From positions 1 to 18,709 of the forward strand of contig CAYGGG010000012.1 in NCBI GenBank assembly GCA_964349455.1: a stretch of 18,709 nt of DNA, written 5' to 3'. The translations under genes were made by a program, and so were the position numbers. This document shows, piece after piece, positions 1-6,963 of this stretch. Each line of letters opens with the position of its first letter. Position 1 is the stretch's first letter. Below the pieces are notes generated by a model. It made no database searches. It had not been told where the DNA came from and saw only the letters and a list, made by a program, of their open reading frames with translations. This DNA is from CSSED10-109M sp964349455. Lineage in GTDB: Bacteria > Bacillota_I > Bacilli_A > RF39 > UBA660.

Positions 1-139
1 CATCATAATTTATCATTAATTAAATTAAAAACCTAATTAATTATCGTGACTTTTTGAAAATTGCTTTGTTTTTGGATTTAAATTAGACACATTTTGGATT
101 TAGTGCTAAAGTGATAAGTAAGGAAAGGAGCGTGTCAAA

Positions 140-505
140 ATGAAAAGAGTAACAAAAAGAACTGAAATTAACAATGGTAATCAATTTTTTGCAATTTTTC
201 CAAATTTAATCAATACCATTGCTGGCATCATTACCGCACTTTTATTGATTAGAATTTTCTTAAAATTGTTTAATGCTAACGCACAAAACGCAATTGTTGA
301 TTTTATTTACTCAATTAGCGCAATTTTTATAAGACCATTTAAAAATGTTTTTTCAAATCTTGAATTTGGTGATGGAATGATATTTGAACTCAATACATTA
401 ATCGCCGTGTTATTTTATGTTTTTATAGCATGGATAATTATGAGTCTATTTTTTAATTTTACTGGTAGAAAGGTAAAAGAAGAATTCACCGAAACGCTAG
501 AGTAG
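140..505 (+). CDS. YggT-family-like small integral membrane protein
   Basis: Encodes 121 residues with two strongly hydrophobic segments, about residues 17-44 and 83-106, joined by a loop containing the sequence IRPFKNVF (64-71). Two membrane spans with an arginine-proline motif between them is the pattern of the YggT/YlmG family, whose molecular role is poorly defined (membrane organisation or division-site functions have been proposed in other bacteria). The start is supported by AAAGGAG at 124-130, nine bases before the ATG. The N-terminal 15 residues are basic and polar; the C-terminus is charged. It is the only plus-strand gene here and converges on rplQ, sharing the hairpin at 533-563. 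In many Bacillota the alpha operon is instead followed by co-directional ecfA/ecfT/truA genes, so this neighbour is unusual. Family assignment is by motif and topology only. Confidence 0.6.
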   Translation: MKRVTKRTEINNGNQFFAIFPNLINTIAGIITALLLIRIFLKLFNANAQNAIVDFIYSISAIFIRPFKNVFSNLEFGDGMIFELNTLIAVLFYVFIAWIIMSLFFNFTGRKVKEEFTETLE

Positions 506-532
506 AAAAATCAGTCAAAACATTTGTAAATT

Positions 533-563
533 AAAAAGCAGAAATTATTTTCTGCTTTTTTTT
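533..563. terminator. Bidirectional intrinsic terminator
   Basis: A 12-bp perfect stem (533-544 with 549-560; core AGCAGAAA/TTTCTGCT) closes a four-base loop TTAT. On the plus strand the arm runs into eight T residues (556-563), ending the YggT-like gene. On the minus strand the A-run at 533-537 becomes a U-tract, so the same hairpin can end the ribosomal protein transcript 20 bases after rplQ. This is what is expected between convergent genes. Confidence 0.9.
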
Positions 564-582
564 GGGCTAATTTTGATAACGT

Positions 583-930
583 TTATTTTTCTTCAACCAA
601 TTTTAACGAAACAATTAAAGCGCCATCGCCTCTACGTTCTTCTAATTTTACGATTCTTGAATAGCCACCCTCACGCTCTTTATACTTGGAAGCAAGTTCA
701 TCAAAAACTTTTTTAGCAACAGTTTTATCATTGTGAAAAAAAGCTAAGGCTCTTCTTCTTGAACCTAGATCACCTTTTTTACCATACGTAATCATTTTAT
801 CAACCAATTTTTTAACTTCTTTAGCTCTTGTCTCGGTTGTTTTAATTTCACCGTTCATTACTAAATCTTTGGTTAAATTAGCTAACATACTACGTCTGTG
901 TTTATTGTCTACTCCTAATTTTCGATACAT
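583..930 (-). CDS. rplQ: 50S ribosomal protein L17
   Basis: Encodes 115 residues, a typical bacterial L17 length. The N-terminus MYRKLGVDNKHRRSML matches the family signature (usually RKLGR-SHRRAL), followed by the conserved ETRAKEVKKLVDKMITYGKKGDL region and the C-terminal family segment GGYSRIVKLEERRGDGA. L17 binds 23S rRNA and lies near the exit side of the large subunit. It is the last gene of the alpha operon, 11 bases downstream of rpoA, with an AGGAGG Shine-Dalgarno sequence ahead of its ATG. The GR of the usual KLGR motif is GV here (residues 6-7), a mild deviation. Termination follows at the hairpin 533-563. Confidence 0.97.
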   Translation of the reverse strand: MYRKLGVDNKHRRSMLANLTKDLVMNGEIKTTETRAKEVKKLVDKMITYGKKGDLGSRRRALAFFHNDKTVAKKVFDELASKYKEREGGYSRIVKLEERRGDGALIVSLKLVEEK

Positions 931-941
931 CTAATGTCCTC

Positions 942-1892
942 CTAATCTTCTTTTTTTAATTCAAGACCCTTGGCATTAATTTTTTCCATTACTTCTTTTA
1001 ATGATTTTTGTCCTAAATTTCTAATTTTCTTTATTTCAGAAGCAGTTTTACCGACAATATCTCCAATTGTCATAATTCCTGCTTTCTTTAAACAATTTTC
1101 AGCTCTTGGTGTTAATTCTAACTCATCAATTGAAGCTTCTAAACTTTTTTGTTTTTTATCTTCTTTTTGAGACAACATAATTCCAGTTGTTCCAGCTAAT
1201 TCACTTAACTCCATTAACATTTTAAAATGTTCAATTAATATTTTTGCAGCCAGTGCCATTGATTCTTCTGGTCTTAGTGCACCATTTGTTTTAACGCTTA
1301 GCGTTAGTTTGTCATAATTAGCATTCTGCCCAACTCGAGCACTCTCGACATCGTAACTGACTCTTTCAACTGGTGAATACATTGCATCAATTGGAATAAA
1401 ACCAATTTTTTCATCTTCTAATTGTAATTTGTTTTCATTTGAAGGAATATATCCTCTCCCGTTATTAACAATCATTTCAATATCTAATTTGCCACCCTTG
1501 GCAACATTAGCAATCACTAGGTCTTTATTAATTATTTCAACATCTGCATCACACTTAATATCACCAGCCGTTACTGTTTTTTCTTCACTAACTGATAAAT
1601 TAATTGTTTTTTGTTCATCAGAATAATTTCTGATGGCGATATTTTTTAAATTTAAAACAATTGTTGTTAGATCTTCAACAACACCATCTAACGTTTGAAA
1701 CTCGTGCATTGCTCCTTCAACTTTAATTGCAACAATTGCACTTCCTGGTAAGCTAGATAACATTACTCTTCTTAGGGCGTTCCCTAAGGTAACACCAAAC
1801 CCTCTTTCAAGGGGCTCTAGTTCAAACTTTCCATAATTATTATTCTCAATATACTCAGTAACTTTGTAATTTGGTTTTTCAAAATTTAACAT
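942..1892 (-). CDS. rpoA: DNA-directed RNA polymerase subunit alpha
   Basis: Encodes 316 residues, the usual size. The N-terminal domain (about 1-235) carries the dimerisation and assembly motifs, including LERGFGVTLGNALRRVML (28-45) and GRGYIPSNE (145-153). A charged linker (about 242-254) leads to the C-terminal domain (about 255-312) with LTPRAENCLKKAGI and the helix-hairpin-helix RNLGQKSLKEV. Arg263 matches the residue that contacts UP-element DNA in E. coli (R265). The dimer seeds polymerase assembly, and the C-terminal domain binds promoters and activators. AAAGGAGAG precedes the ATG. It lies between rpsK (17-base gap) and rplQ (11 bases), its normal alpha-operon place. rpsD is not in this operon, as in other Gram-positives. 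Confidence 0.99.
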   Translation of the reverse strand: MLNFEKPNYKVTEYIENNNYGKFELEPLERGFGVTLGNALRRVMLSSLPGSAIVAIKVEGAMHEFQTLDGVVEDLTTIVLNLKNIAIRNYSDEQKTINLSVSEEKTVTAGDIKCDADVEIINKDLVIANVAKGGKLDIEMIVNNGRGYIPSNENKLQLEDEKIGFIPIDAMYSPVERVSYDVESARVGQNANYDKLTLSVKTNGALRPEESMALAAKILIEHFKMLMELSELAGTTGIMLSQKEDKKQKSLEASIDELELTPRAENCLKKAGIMTIGDIVGKTASEIKKIRNLGQKSLKEVMEKINAKGLELKKED

Positions 1893-1909
1893 TTTACACT
1901 CTCCTTTTT

Positions 1910-2293
1910 TTAATTACGTGGTCGCTTTGGTGGTCTGCATCCATTATGCGGCACTGGCGTCACGTCTGTGATTGCTAAAACTTCCAAGCCGGCTGTTTGT
2001 AAAGATCTGATTGCTGTTTCTCTTCCTGAACCTAACCCTTTTACAAAAACTTCAACTTGCTTCATGCCCATTTCAACAGCTGCTTTACCAGCTGCTTCAG
2101 CTGATGTTCCTGCGGCAAATGGCGTTGATTTTCTACTTCCTTTAAAACCTAACGTTCCCGCCGAAGCCCAACTAATCGCATTTCCTTCTTTATCTGCAAT
2201 CGTTACAATTGTATTGTTAAAAGTTGAATGTATGTAAGCTCGTCCTTCTGGCACATTCTTTTTTGTTTTTCTTTTTCTTGCTTTATAAGCCAT
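1910..2293 (-). CDS. rpsK: 30S ribosomal protein S11
   Basis: Encodes 127 residues, full length for S11. Recognisable segments are GRAYIHSTFNNTIVTI (about 18-33), GFKGSRKSTPFAA, GLGSGRETAIRSLQ and the C-terminal DVTPVPHNGCRPPKRPRN. S11 sits in the small-subunit platform near the E site and contacts mRNA and 16S rRNA with S6/S18/S7. The conserved Trp in ISWASAG is encoded by TGG, supporting the standard genetic code. A good Shine-Dalgarno sequence (AAGGAGGTAAAAA) precedes the ATG, 11 bases after rpsM ends. Nothing unusual in the sequence. Confidence 0.98.
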   Translation of the reverse strand: MAYKARKRKTKKNVPEGRAYIHSTFNNTIVTIADKEGNAISWASAGTLGFKGSRKSTPFAAGTSAEAAGKAAVEMGMKQVEVFVKGLGSGRETAIRSLQTAGLEVLAITDVTPVPHNGCRPPKRPRN

Positions 2294-2304
2294 TTTTTAC
2301 CTCC

Positions 2305-2670
2305 TTATTTTTTCTTGTTAGCAACGGTTTTAGCAGGGCCTTTGCGAGTCCTTGCGTTGCGATTGGTTCTTTGGCCTCTGACTGGTAATCCTTTTTTATG
2401 TCTTATTCCTTGATAAGAATTTATTTCCATCTTCGTTTTTACATTCATACCAACTTCACGCCTAAGATCTCCTTCAGTCGTATGTAAATCAACTAGATCA
2501 CGAATTGCAACTAATTCTTCCGTTGTTAAATCTTTTACTTTTTTATTTTCATCGATTTTTGCTTTGGCCAAAATTTCTTTTGCCAAACCAGCACCGATTC
2601 CAAAAATATACGTTAACGAAATAACTACTCTTTTATCGTTTGGAATTTCAACGTTTTTAATTCTTGCCAT
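2305..2670 (-). CDS. rpsM: 30S ribosomal protein S13
   Basis: Encodes 121 residues, typical for S13. The N-terminal MARIKNVEIPNDKRVVISLTYIFGIG is diagnostic, followed by the helix-two-turn-helix region and the C-terminal rRNA/tRNA-contacting tail with RHKKGLPVRGQRTNRNARTRKGP. S13 is in the head of the small subunit, contacts P-site tRNA through its C-terminal tail and forms bridges to L5 of the large subunit. Its tail ends in a lysine run. GAGGTAAAT precedes the ATG. It follows rpmJ by 12 bases and precedes rpsK by 11, the conserved order. Confidence 0.98.
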   Translation of the reverse strand: MARIKNVEIPNDKRVVISLTYIFGIGAGLAKEILAKAKIDENKKVKDLTTEELVAIRDLVDLHTTEGDLRREVGMNVKTKMEINSYQGIRHKKGLPVRGQRTNRNARTRKGPAKTVANKKK

Positions 2671-2682
2671 ATTTACCTCCTC

Positions 2683-2796
2683 TTAACCTTGTCTTTGCTT
2701 ATGTTTTGGATTTGCACATATAACATATACGCGTCCTTTTCGTTTTATTATTTTACATTTTTCACAGATTTTTTTTGCCGAAGCTCTTGCTTTCAT
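2683..2796 (-). CDS. rpmJ: 50S ribosomal protein L36 (zinc-ribbon type)
   Basis: A short gene of 37 codons, MKARASAKKICEKCKIIKRK followed by GRVYVICANPKHKQRQG. This is the full length of L36. The zinc ligands of the C+ form are all present: Cys11, Cys14, Cys27 and His32. L36 is the smallest large-subunit protein and stabilises 23S rRNA near the A-site/GTPase centre. AGGAGGAAT precedes the ATG, and the gene sits between infA (11-base gap) and rpsM (12 bases), exactly as in Bacillus. Retention of the zinc form means no alternative C- copy is implied by this window. Confidence 0.97.
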   Translation of the reverse strand: MKARASAKKICEKCKIIKRKGRVYVICANPKHKQRQG

Positions 2797-2807
2797 CTTA
2801 ATTCCTC

Positions 2808-3026
2808 CTAATTTTTCCGATAAATTATACGGCCCTTACTCAAATCATAAGTTGATAATGCTAATGTAACAATATCTCCCGCCGAAATTCGAATATGATA
2901 CATTCTAATTTTTCCTGACACATGAGCCGTAATAACGTGCCCATTTTCAAGCTCAACTTTAAAAGTTCCACCCGGTAATAATTCTAAAACCTTACCGTCA
3001 ACTTCAATTAAATCTTCTTTCGCCAT
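2808..3026 (-). CDS. infA: Translation initiation factor IF-1
   Basis: Encodes 72 residues, the standard IF-1 size, with the single S1/OB-fold domain. MAKEDLIEVDGKVLELLPGG, VELENGHVITAHVSGKIRM and GDIVTLALSTYDLSKGRI are the family's signature segments. IF-1 binds the A site of the 30S subunit with IF-2 and IF-3 and blocks premature tRNA entry. GAGGTGATTAT precedes the ATG, and the gene starts 4 bases after map ends. The map-infA-rpmJ order is that of Bacillota; the small ybzG-like KOW gene found between map and infA in Bacillus is not present. Confidence 0.97.
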   Translation of the reverse strand: MAKEDLIEVDGKVLELLPGGTFKVELENGHVITAHVSGKIRMYHIRISAGDIVTLALSTYDLSKGRIIYRKN

Positions 3027-3030
3027 ATAA

Positions 3031-3756
3031 TCACCTCTTTGTTAATATTTCGTATCCATCTTCTAAAATTAATACGGTGTGTTCAAAATATGCTGATGGT
3101 CTGTAATCTGCTGTTATAATTGTCCATCCATCCTCTTTTATCAAAACTTGATCAGTCCCCAGATTAACCATTGGTTCAATTGCAATTGTCATTCCTTTTC
3201 TTAGAACTGGCCCGGTTCCTTTTTTTCCATAATTTGGAATATCTGGTTTTTGATGTAATCTCTTTCCAATTCCATGTCCAACTAAAACCTTAACAACCGA
3301 TAAATTATGTTTTTTTAAATAACTAGATATTGCATATCCAATGTCACCAACATGACAATTTGCTTTTAGAACCTTAAGTCCTTCTTCTAAACTTTTTTTA
3401 GTGTGATAAATCAAATATTCTTTTTCTTTGCTCACTTCACCAACTGGATATGTTCCACCAGTATCACCATAATACCCCTCAAAACAAACACCTATATCAA
3501 TTGAAACAATATCGCCGGTTTTGAGTTTTCTTTTTCCAGGAATACCATGAACTACTTCTTCATTAATTGATACGCAGATTGCTTTTGGAAATCCTTGAAA
3601 ATTTAAAAAAGCGGGGCTTGCGTTGTTCTCAACAATATACTTATGAGCAATTTGATTTAAATAATCAGTTGTTACGCCAGCTTTAATATTTTTTGCAACT
3701 AATTCTAAAGTTTGATAGGCAATTTGACTCGCTTTTTTCATTTTATCAATTTTCAT
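3031..3756 (-). CDS. map: Type I methionine aminopeptidase
   Basis: Encodes 241 residues from the ATG at 3756 (a TTG one codon upstream is also possible; AAGGA lies about ten bases before the ATG). The enzyme removes the N-terminal methionine from nascent proteins after deformylation. All five metal ligands of the pita-bread fold are visible: Asp87, Asp98, His161, Glu194 and Glu225, together with the substrate-binding histidines His70 (VVHGIPG) and His168. The length matches the short bacterial type Ia form, without a zinc-finger or SH3-binding extension. The start overlaps the end of adk by 11 bases, so translation is probably coupled. Its place after adk is the usual spc-operon arrangement. 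Confidence 0.96.
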   Translation of the reverse strand: MKIDKMKKASQIAYQTLELVAKNIKAGVTTDYLNQIAHKYIVENNASPAFLNFQGFPKAICVSINEEVVHGIPGKRKLKTGDIVSIDIGVCFEGYYGDTGGTYPVGEVSKEKEYLIYHTKKSLEEGLKVLKANCHVGDIGYAISSYLKKHNLSVVKVLVGHGIGKRLHQKPDIPNYGKKGTGPVLRKGMTIAIEPMVNLGTDQVLIKEDGWTIITADYRPSAYFEHTVLILEDGYEILTKR

Positions 3757-4375
3757 CAATCATCTTCCTTATTTCACTAAAGATCATATCAATTGATAAA
3801 GTTCCATCAACCTTGAAAAGAATTTTTTTGTAATAATCAAGCAAAGGCGCCGTTTCTATTTGATAAACTTTAAACCTTTCGTTTAAAACTTCTTCTGTAT
3901 CATCATTTCTTCTTATTAGATCGCCCCCACAAATATCACAAACATTATCTTTTTTCGGTTTTTGATAAAATTGATTGAAATTGGCTTTACAGTTTTCACA
4001 TACCAATCTTCCTAAAATTCTTTTTTTGGCTGTTTCTTGATCAATTTCAATTAAAAAGAGATAATCTAATTTTTCAAATTGTTCAAGCAAAATTGCTTGT
4101 TCGATATTTCTTGGATAGCCATCTAGAATGAATCCATTTTGACAATCAGCTTCCTTAATTCTTTTTTTTAACAAATTAATTACAATGTTACCATCAATTA
4201 ATCGCCCACTATTCATTTTTTCTTCAATCATCAGCCCAATTTCACTTTTTTTGTTCACTTCATTGCGAAGTAATTGACCAGTTGAAATGTTGGGTATTTG
4301 ATAATGCTTTGAAATTAGTGCTGCTTGAGTTCCCTTACCCGCAGCTGGTGGTGAAATTAAAGCGATTTTTTTCAT
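3746..4375 (-). CDS. adk: Adenylate kinase with zinc-binding LID and non-canonical Walker A
   Basis: Encodes 209 residues, the long bacterial form that catalyses ATP + AMP = 2 ADP in the cytoplasm. Seen in order: P-loop region SPPAAGKGT (8-16), AMP-binding STGQLLR (31-37), the signature DGYPRN (85-90), and a LID with four cysteines (Cys126, Cys129, Cys146, Cys149), which in Gram-positive enzymes hold zinc. Arginines corresponding to the catalytic set are present (LGR123, RRNDD at 155-159, NERF at 165-168). The P-loop differs from the usual GPPGAGKGT: the first Gly is Ser8 and the fourth-position Gly is Ala11, while Lys14 and Gly13/Gly15 remain. The start overlaps the secY stop as ATGA. The stop TGA is followed directly by an in-frame TAA. 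The assignment is firm despite the loop. Confidence 0.95.
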   Translation of the reverse strand: MKKIALISPPAAGKGTQAALISKHYQIPNISTGQLLRNEVNKKSEIGLMIEEKMNSGRLIDGNIVINLLKKRIKEADCQNGFILDGYPRNIEQAILLEQFEKLDYLFLIEIDQETAKKRILGRLVCENCKANFNQFYQKPKKDNVCDICGGDLIRRNDDTEEVLNERFKVYQIETAPLLDYYKKILFKVDGTLSIDMIFSEIRKMIDEN

Positions 4376-5625
4376 TTTCTTCTTCCACGTCGCCCCTCAA
4401 AGGTTCGACTTGTTAATTCACTATCAATTTTCTTGTAAGTTTCTAACGCTACCCCAACAACGATTAATAATCCCGTTCCGCCAATTGAAACACTTGCTGG
4501 TAATCCGGTGACATTTGCAAAGATAATTGGTAGTCCCGCAATGAAGGCGAGGAACATAGCGCCAACAAACGTTAGGTGATTTAAGACATATTTGAAATAT
4601 TCAATTGTATCTTTTCCTGGTCTAATTCCAGGAATGTAACCACCATTTTTTTGTAAGTTCTCAGCCATTTCTTTTGGTTTCATTTGTAAATGGGTATAGA
4701 AATAGGCAAAGGCCATTATCAGGGCGATATATAAGATAAACCCAGGTCCGCTATTCATCATCATGTATTTTTCAACAAAATTAACAATTGCTTCATTTTT
4801 AGCAAATTGACTTACAAAAGCTGGGATTGATAAGAGGGTTGATGCAAAGATAACGGGGATAACACCAGCTGAATTTAATTTAAACGGAATATATGTGTTG
4901 CCCGCAAAACTAGTTGATTTATTAGCATATTGAATTGGAATTCTTCTTGTTGCTGTTTCAACAAAGATAACACCAACAATAATTGCTAAATAAAGAAAGA
5001 CAAATGCTGAAAATAATAAAATTCCCAATTGACTATCGTCTAATATTCCCCAAGCATTCATGAACATACTTGGCATACTTGCAATAATTCCAGCCATAAT
5101 AATTAATGAAATACCATTACCAATTCCACGAACTGTTATTCGATCACCCATCCAAAGCAAGAAAGCGGTACCAGCTGTTAATACTAATGAAAATTGCATA
5201 TACTCTAAAACGGTTCCATTTTGAACGAAGGCAAAAGACATTAAGTATCCTTGGATAAAGGCAATTGCAATTCCTAAAACGCGCGTAATTTTATTTATTT
5301 TTTGCTTTCCAGTATGTCCTTCTTTTGCTAATTCAGAAAAGTATGGAACAACGTCCATTTGTGCTAATTGCATAATGATTGATGCGGTGATGTAGGGCAT
5401 TACGCCTAGAGCGAAAATTGAGAATTGCTCCATCGCTCCGCCACCCATTATATTAATTAATTCTAAAAATCCCAAAGTTGAAGTTTGCAATGATTCTTTA
5501 TTTATTCCAGGAACAATAACGGCTGTTCCAAGTTTAAAAATAAATAAAGCAAAAATTGTAAATTTAATTTTTCTTTGTAAATCTTTATTTTTTGGACTAA
5601 ATATTTGTTTTATTTTGGTAAACAT
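4372..5625 (-). CDS. secY: Protein translocase subunit SecY
   Basis: Encodes 417 residues with ten hydrophobic segments, the central pore of the Sec translocon in the cytoplasmic membrane; partners would be SecE, SecG and SecA. Diagnostic segments are GIGNGISLIIMAGI (167-180), the cytoplasmic loop RRIPIQYA (227-234) and KPKEMAENLQKNGGYIPGIRPG (316-337), which contacts SecA and the ribosome. The first span (about 21-40) is followed by a short plug-like segment with GGGAMEQFSIFALG. The C-terminus is basic. The ATG overlaps the rplO stop by one base (TAATG), with GAGGTGA upstream. The stop is TGA, overlapping the adk start. Gene position between rplO and adk is the conserved spc-operon site. Confidence 0.98.
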   Translation of the reverse strand: MFTKIKQIFSPKNKDLQRKIKFTIFALFIFKLGTAVIVPGINKESLQTSTLGFLELINIMGGGAMEQFSIFALGVMPYITASIIMQLAQMDVVPYFSELAKEGHTGKQKINKITRVLGIAIAFIQGYLMSFAFVQNGTVLEYMQFSLVLTAGTAFLLWMGDRITVRGIGNGISLIIMAGIIASMPSMFMNAWGILDDSQLGILLFSAFVFLYLAIIVGVIFVETATRRIPIQYANKSTSFAGNTYIPFKLNSAGVIPVIFASTLLSIPAFVSQFAKNEAIVNFVEKYMMMNSGPGFILYIALIMAFAYFYTHLQMKPKEMAENLQKNGGYIPGIRPGKDTIEYFKYVLNHLTFVGAMFLAFIAGLPIIFANVTGLPASVSIGGTGLLIVVGVALETYKKIDSELTSRTFEGRRGRRK

Positions 5626-6068
5626 TAAATCACCTCTACTTTACCGCCGCTTTTTTCAATTTTTTCTTTTGCTGTTTTTGAAAAGCGATTTGCTTTGACA
5701 GTTATTTTTTTAGTTATTTCGCCAACACCTAATACTTTTAAGCCCGCTAATTCTTTTTTAATAATTCCCATTTCTTTAAGCAATTCAATTGTAACAACGC
5801 TATCATTTTCGAACTTTGCCAAATCAGTTAAATTAACAATTGCATATTCTTTTTTAAATCTTGCATTTGTAAATCCTCTTTTGGGAATTCTTCTAAACAA
5901 AGGTGTTTGTCCACCTTCAAAGCCTGGTCTAACGCCGCCACCACTTCTTGAGTTTTGACCGTTTTCACCACGACCACTTGTTTTTCCACTTCCACTACCT
6001 GGTCCGCGACCAACTCGTTTCCTTGTTTTAGTTGCGCCCTCGTTTGGTTTCATTTTATGTAATTCCAT
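5625..6068 (-). CDS. rplO: 50S ribosomal protein L15
   Basis: Encodes 147 residues, normal for L15. The glycine/arginine-rich N-terminal extension that threads into 23S rRNA is obvious (RKRVGRGPGSGSGKTSGRG, about 17-35), followed by GVRPGFEGGQTPLFRRIPKRGF (45-66) and the C-terminal globular domain ending GEITKKITVKANRFSKTAKEKIEKSGG. L15 is a late-assembling large-subunit protein. The ATG overlaps the rpsE stop by a single base (TAATG), with GGAGGAGATATA upstream, so translation of the two is likely coupled. This junction is where rpmD normally lies; no space for it remains. Confidence 0.98.
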   Translation of the reverse strand: MELHKMKPNEGATKTRKRVGRGPGSGSGKTSGRGENGQNSRSGGGVRPGFEGGQTPLFRRIPKRGFTNARFKKEYAIVNLTDLAKFENDSVVTIELLKEMGIIKKELAGLKVLGVGEITKKITVKANRFSKTAKEKIEKSGGKVEVI

Positions 6069-6577
6069 TATATCTCCTCCACTGTTTTACCACGCAATTT
6101 TGCAACTTGTTCAATTGTTTTTTGCGCTTCCAATCCTTTAAATGTTGCTCTTGCAATATTTATTTTTGTATTTGATCCTAATGATTTTGACAAAATATCT
6201 TTAACACCCGCTAATTCTAATACTAATCTAACGGGACCACCAGCTTTAACACCGGTTCCTTTTCGAGCTGGCTTTAGTAAAACGCGACTTGCACTTTGCC
6301 GTCCGATTATTTCATGCGGAATTGTTCTATTTTCAACTAAGGAAATGTCAATTATATTTTTAATTGCATTACTTTCCGCTTTTTTAATTGCTTCTGGAAC
6401 TTCATTTGCTTTACCAGTTCCTAAACCAACTTTTCCTTTACGGTCACCAGCAACAACAACTGCTGAAAAACGAAAATTCCGTCCTCCCTTAGTTACTTTA
6501 ACAACCCGGCTAATATTGATTACTTCTGAATCATATTTTTTTGGTTTCGGTTTTCTAAAATCATTTCTTACTTCCAT
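6068..6577 (-). CDS. rpsE: 30S ribosomal protein S5
   Basis: Encodes 169 residues from the second of two adjacent ATG codons. AGGAGG lies only three bases before the first ATG (6580) but six before the second (6577), so the second is preferred. The double-stranded-RNA-binding-like N-terminal domain carries INISRVVKVTKGGRNFRFSAVVVAGD, followed by KVGLGTGKANEVPEAIKKA. The C-terminal domain has IGRQSASRVLLKPARKGTGVKAGGPVR, a typical S5 signature. S5 lies on the back of the small subunit at the mRNA entry region and affects decoding fidelity. The stop overlaps the rplO start by one base. Confidence 0.97.
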   Translation of the reverse strand: MEVRNDFRKPKPKKYDSEVINISRVVKVTKGGRNFRFSAVVVAGDRKGKVGLGTGKANEVPEAIKKAESNAIKNIIDISLVENRTIPHEIIGRQSASRVLLKPARKGTGVKAGGPVRLVLELAGVKDILSKSLGSNTKINIARATFKGLEAQKTIEQVAKLRGKTVEEI

Positions 6578-6587
6578 CATTTACCTC

Positions 6588-6950
6588 CTAAAATTCCAAT
6601 CCGTTTTTGCGCGCTGCATCAGCTAACGCTTTAACACGTCCGTGATATAAATAACCACCTCGGTCAAATTTTACTTTTTTTATTTTTGCCGTTTTTGCTC
6701 GTTTTGCTAATAATTCGCCAACTTTACTCGCAGATTCTAAATTCCCTCCGTTAGCTAATTTTAATTCTTTATCAATTGAAGAAGCACTTACTAAAGTAAC
6801 TGATTTTTGATCATCAATGATTTGTGCAAAAATATTGCTGTTAGAGCGAAAAACATTTAATCTTGGAATTTCTTTTGTTCCTTTAACTTGGTCTTTTACT
6901 CTTGCATGTCTTTTTTTTCTTAGTGTATTACGATCTTCTTTTTTTATCAT
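6588..6950 (-). CDS. rplR: 50S ribosomal protein L18
   Basis: Encodes 120 residues, typical for L18. The basic N-terminus (RKKRHARVKDQVKGTKEIPRLNVFRSN) and the middle IFAQIIDDQKSVTLVSASS are family hallmarks, as is the C-terminal FDRGGYLYHGRVKALADAARKNGLEF. L18 binds 5S rRNA with L5 and helps to join it to the central protuberance of the large subunit. The Shine-Dalgarno sequence is AGGAGG before the ATG. It sits between rplF (13-base gap) and rpsE, as expected. Nothing in the sequence departs from the family. Confidence 0.98.
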   Translation of the reverse strand: MIKKEDRNTLRKKRHARVKDQVKGTKEIPRLNVFRSNSNIFAQIIDDQKSVTLVSASSIDKELKLANGGNLESASKVGELLAKRAKTAKIKKVKFDRGGYLYHGRVKALADAARKNGLEF

Positions 6951-6963
6951 TTTTTATCCTCCT

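Noticed and set aside
1..6. CATCAT at the left edge as the start of a divergent minus-strand gene.
   Set aside because: Only one or two codons would be inside the window and there is no Shine-Dalgarno sequence ahead of it.
54..83. TTGAAA and TTAAAT/TTTAAA about 17-18 bases apart as a promoter for the YggT-like gene.
   Set aside because: The -10 match is only four of six and many similar pairs occur in this AT-rich stretch; a promoter must exist nearby but I cannot choose one.
5828..6013. Alternative minus-strand frame inside rplO.
   Set aside because: Shadow of the glycine/arginine-rich L15 sequence; rplO itself is unambiguous.
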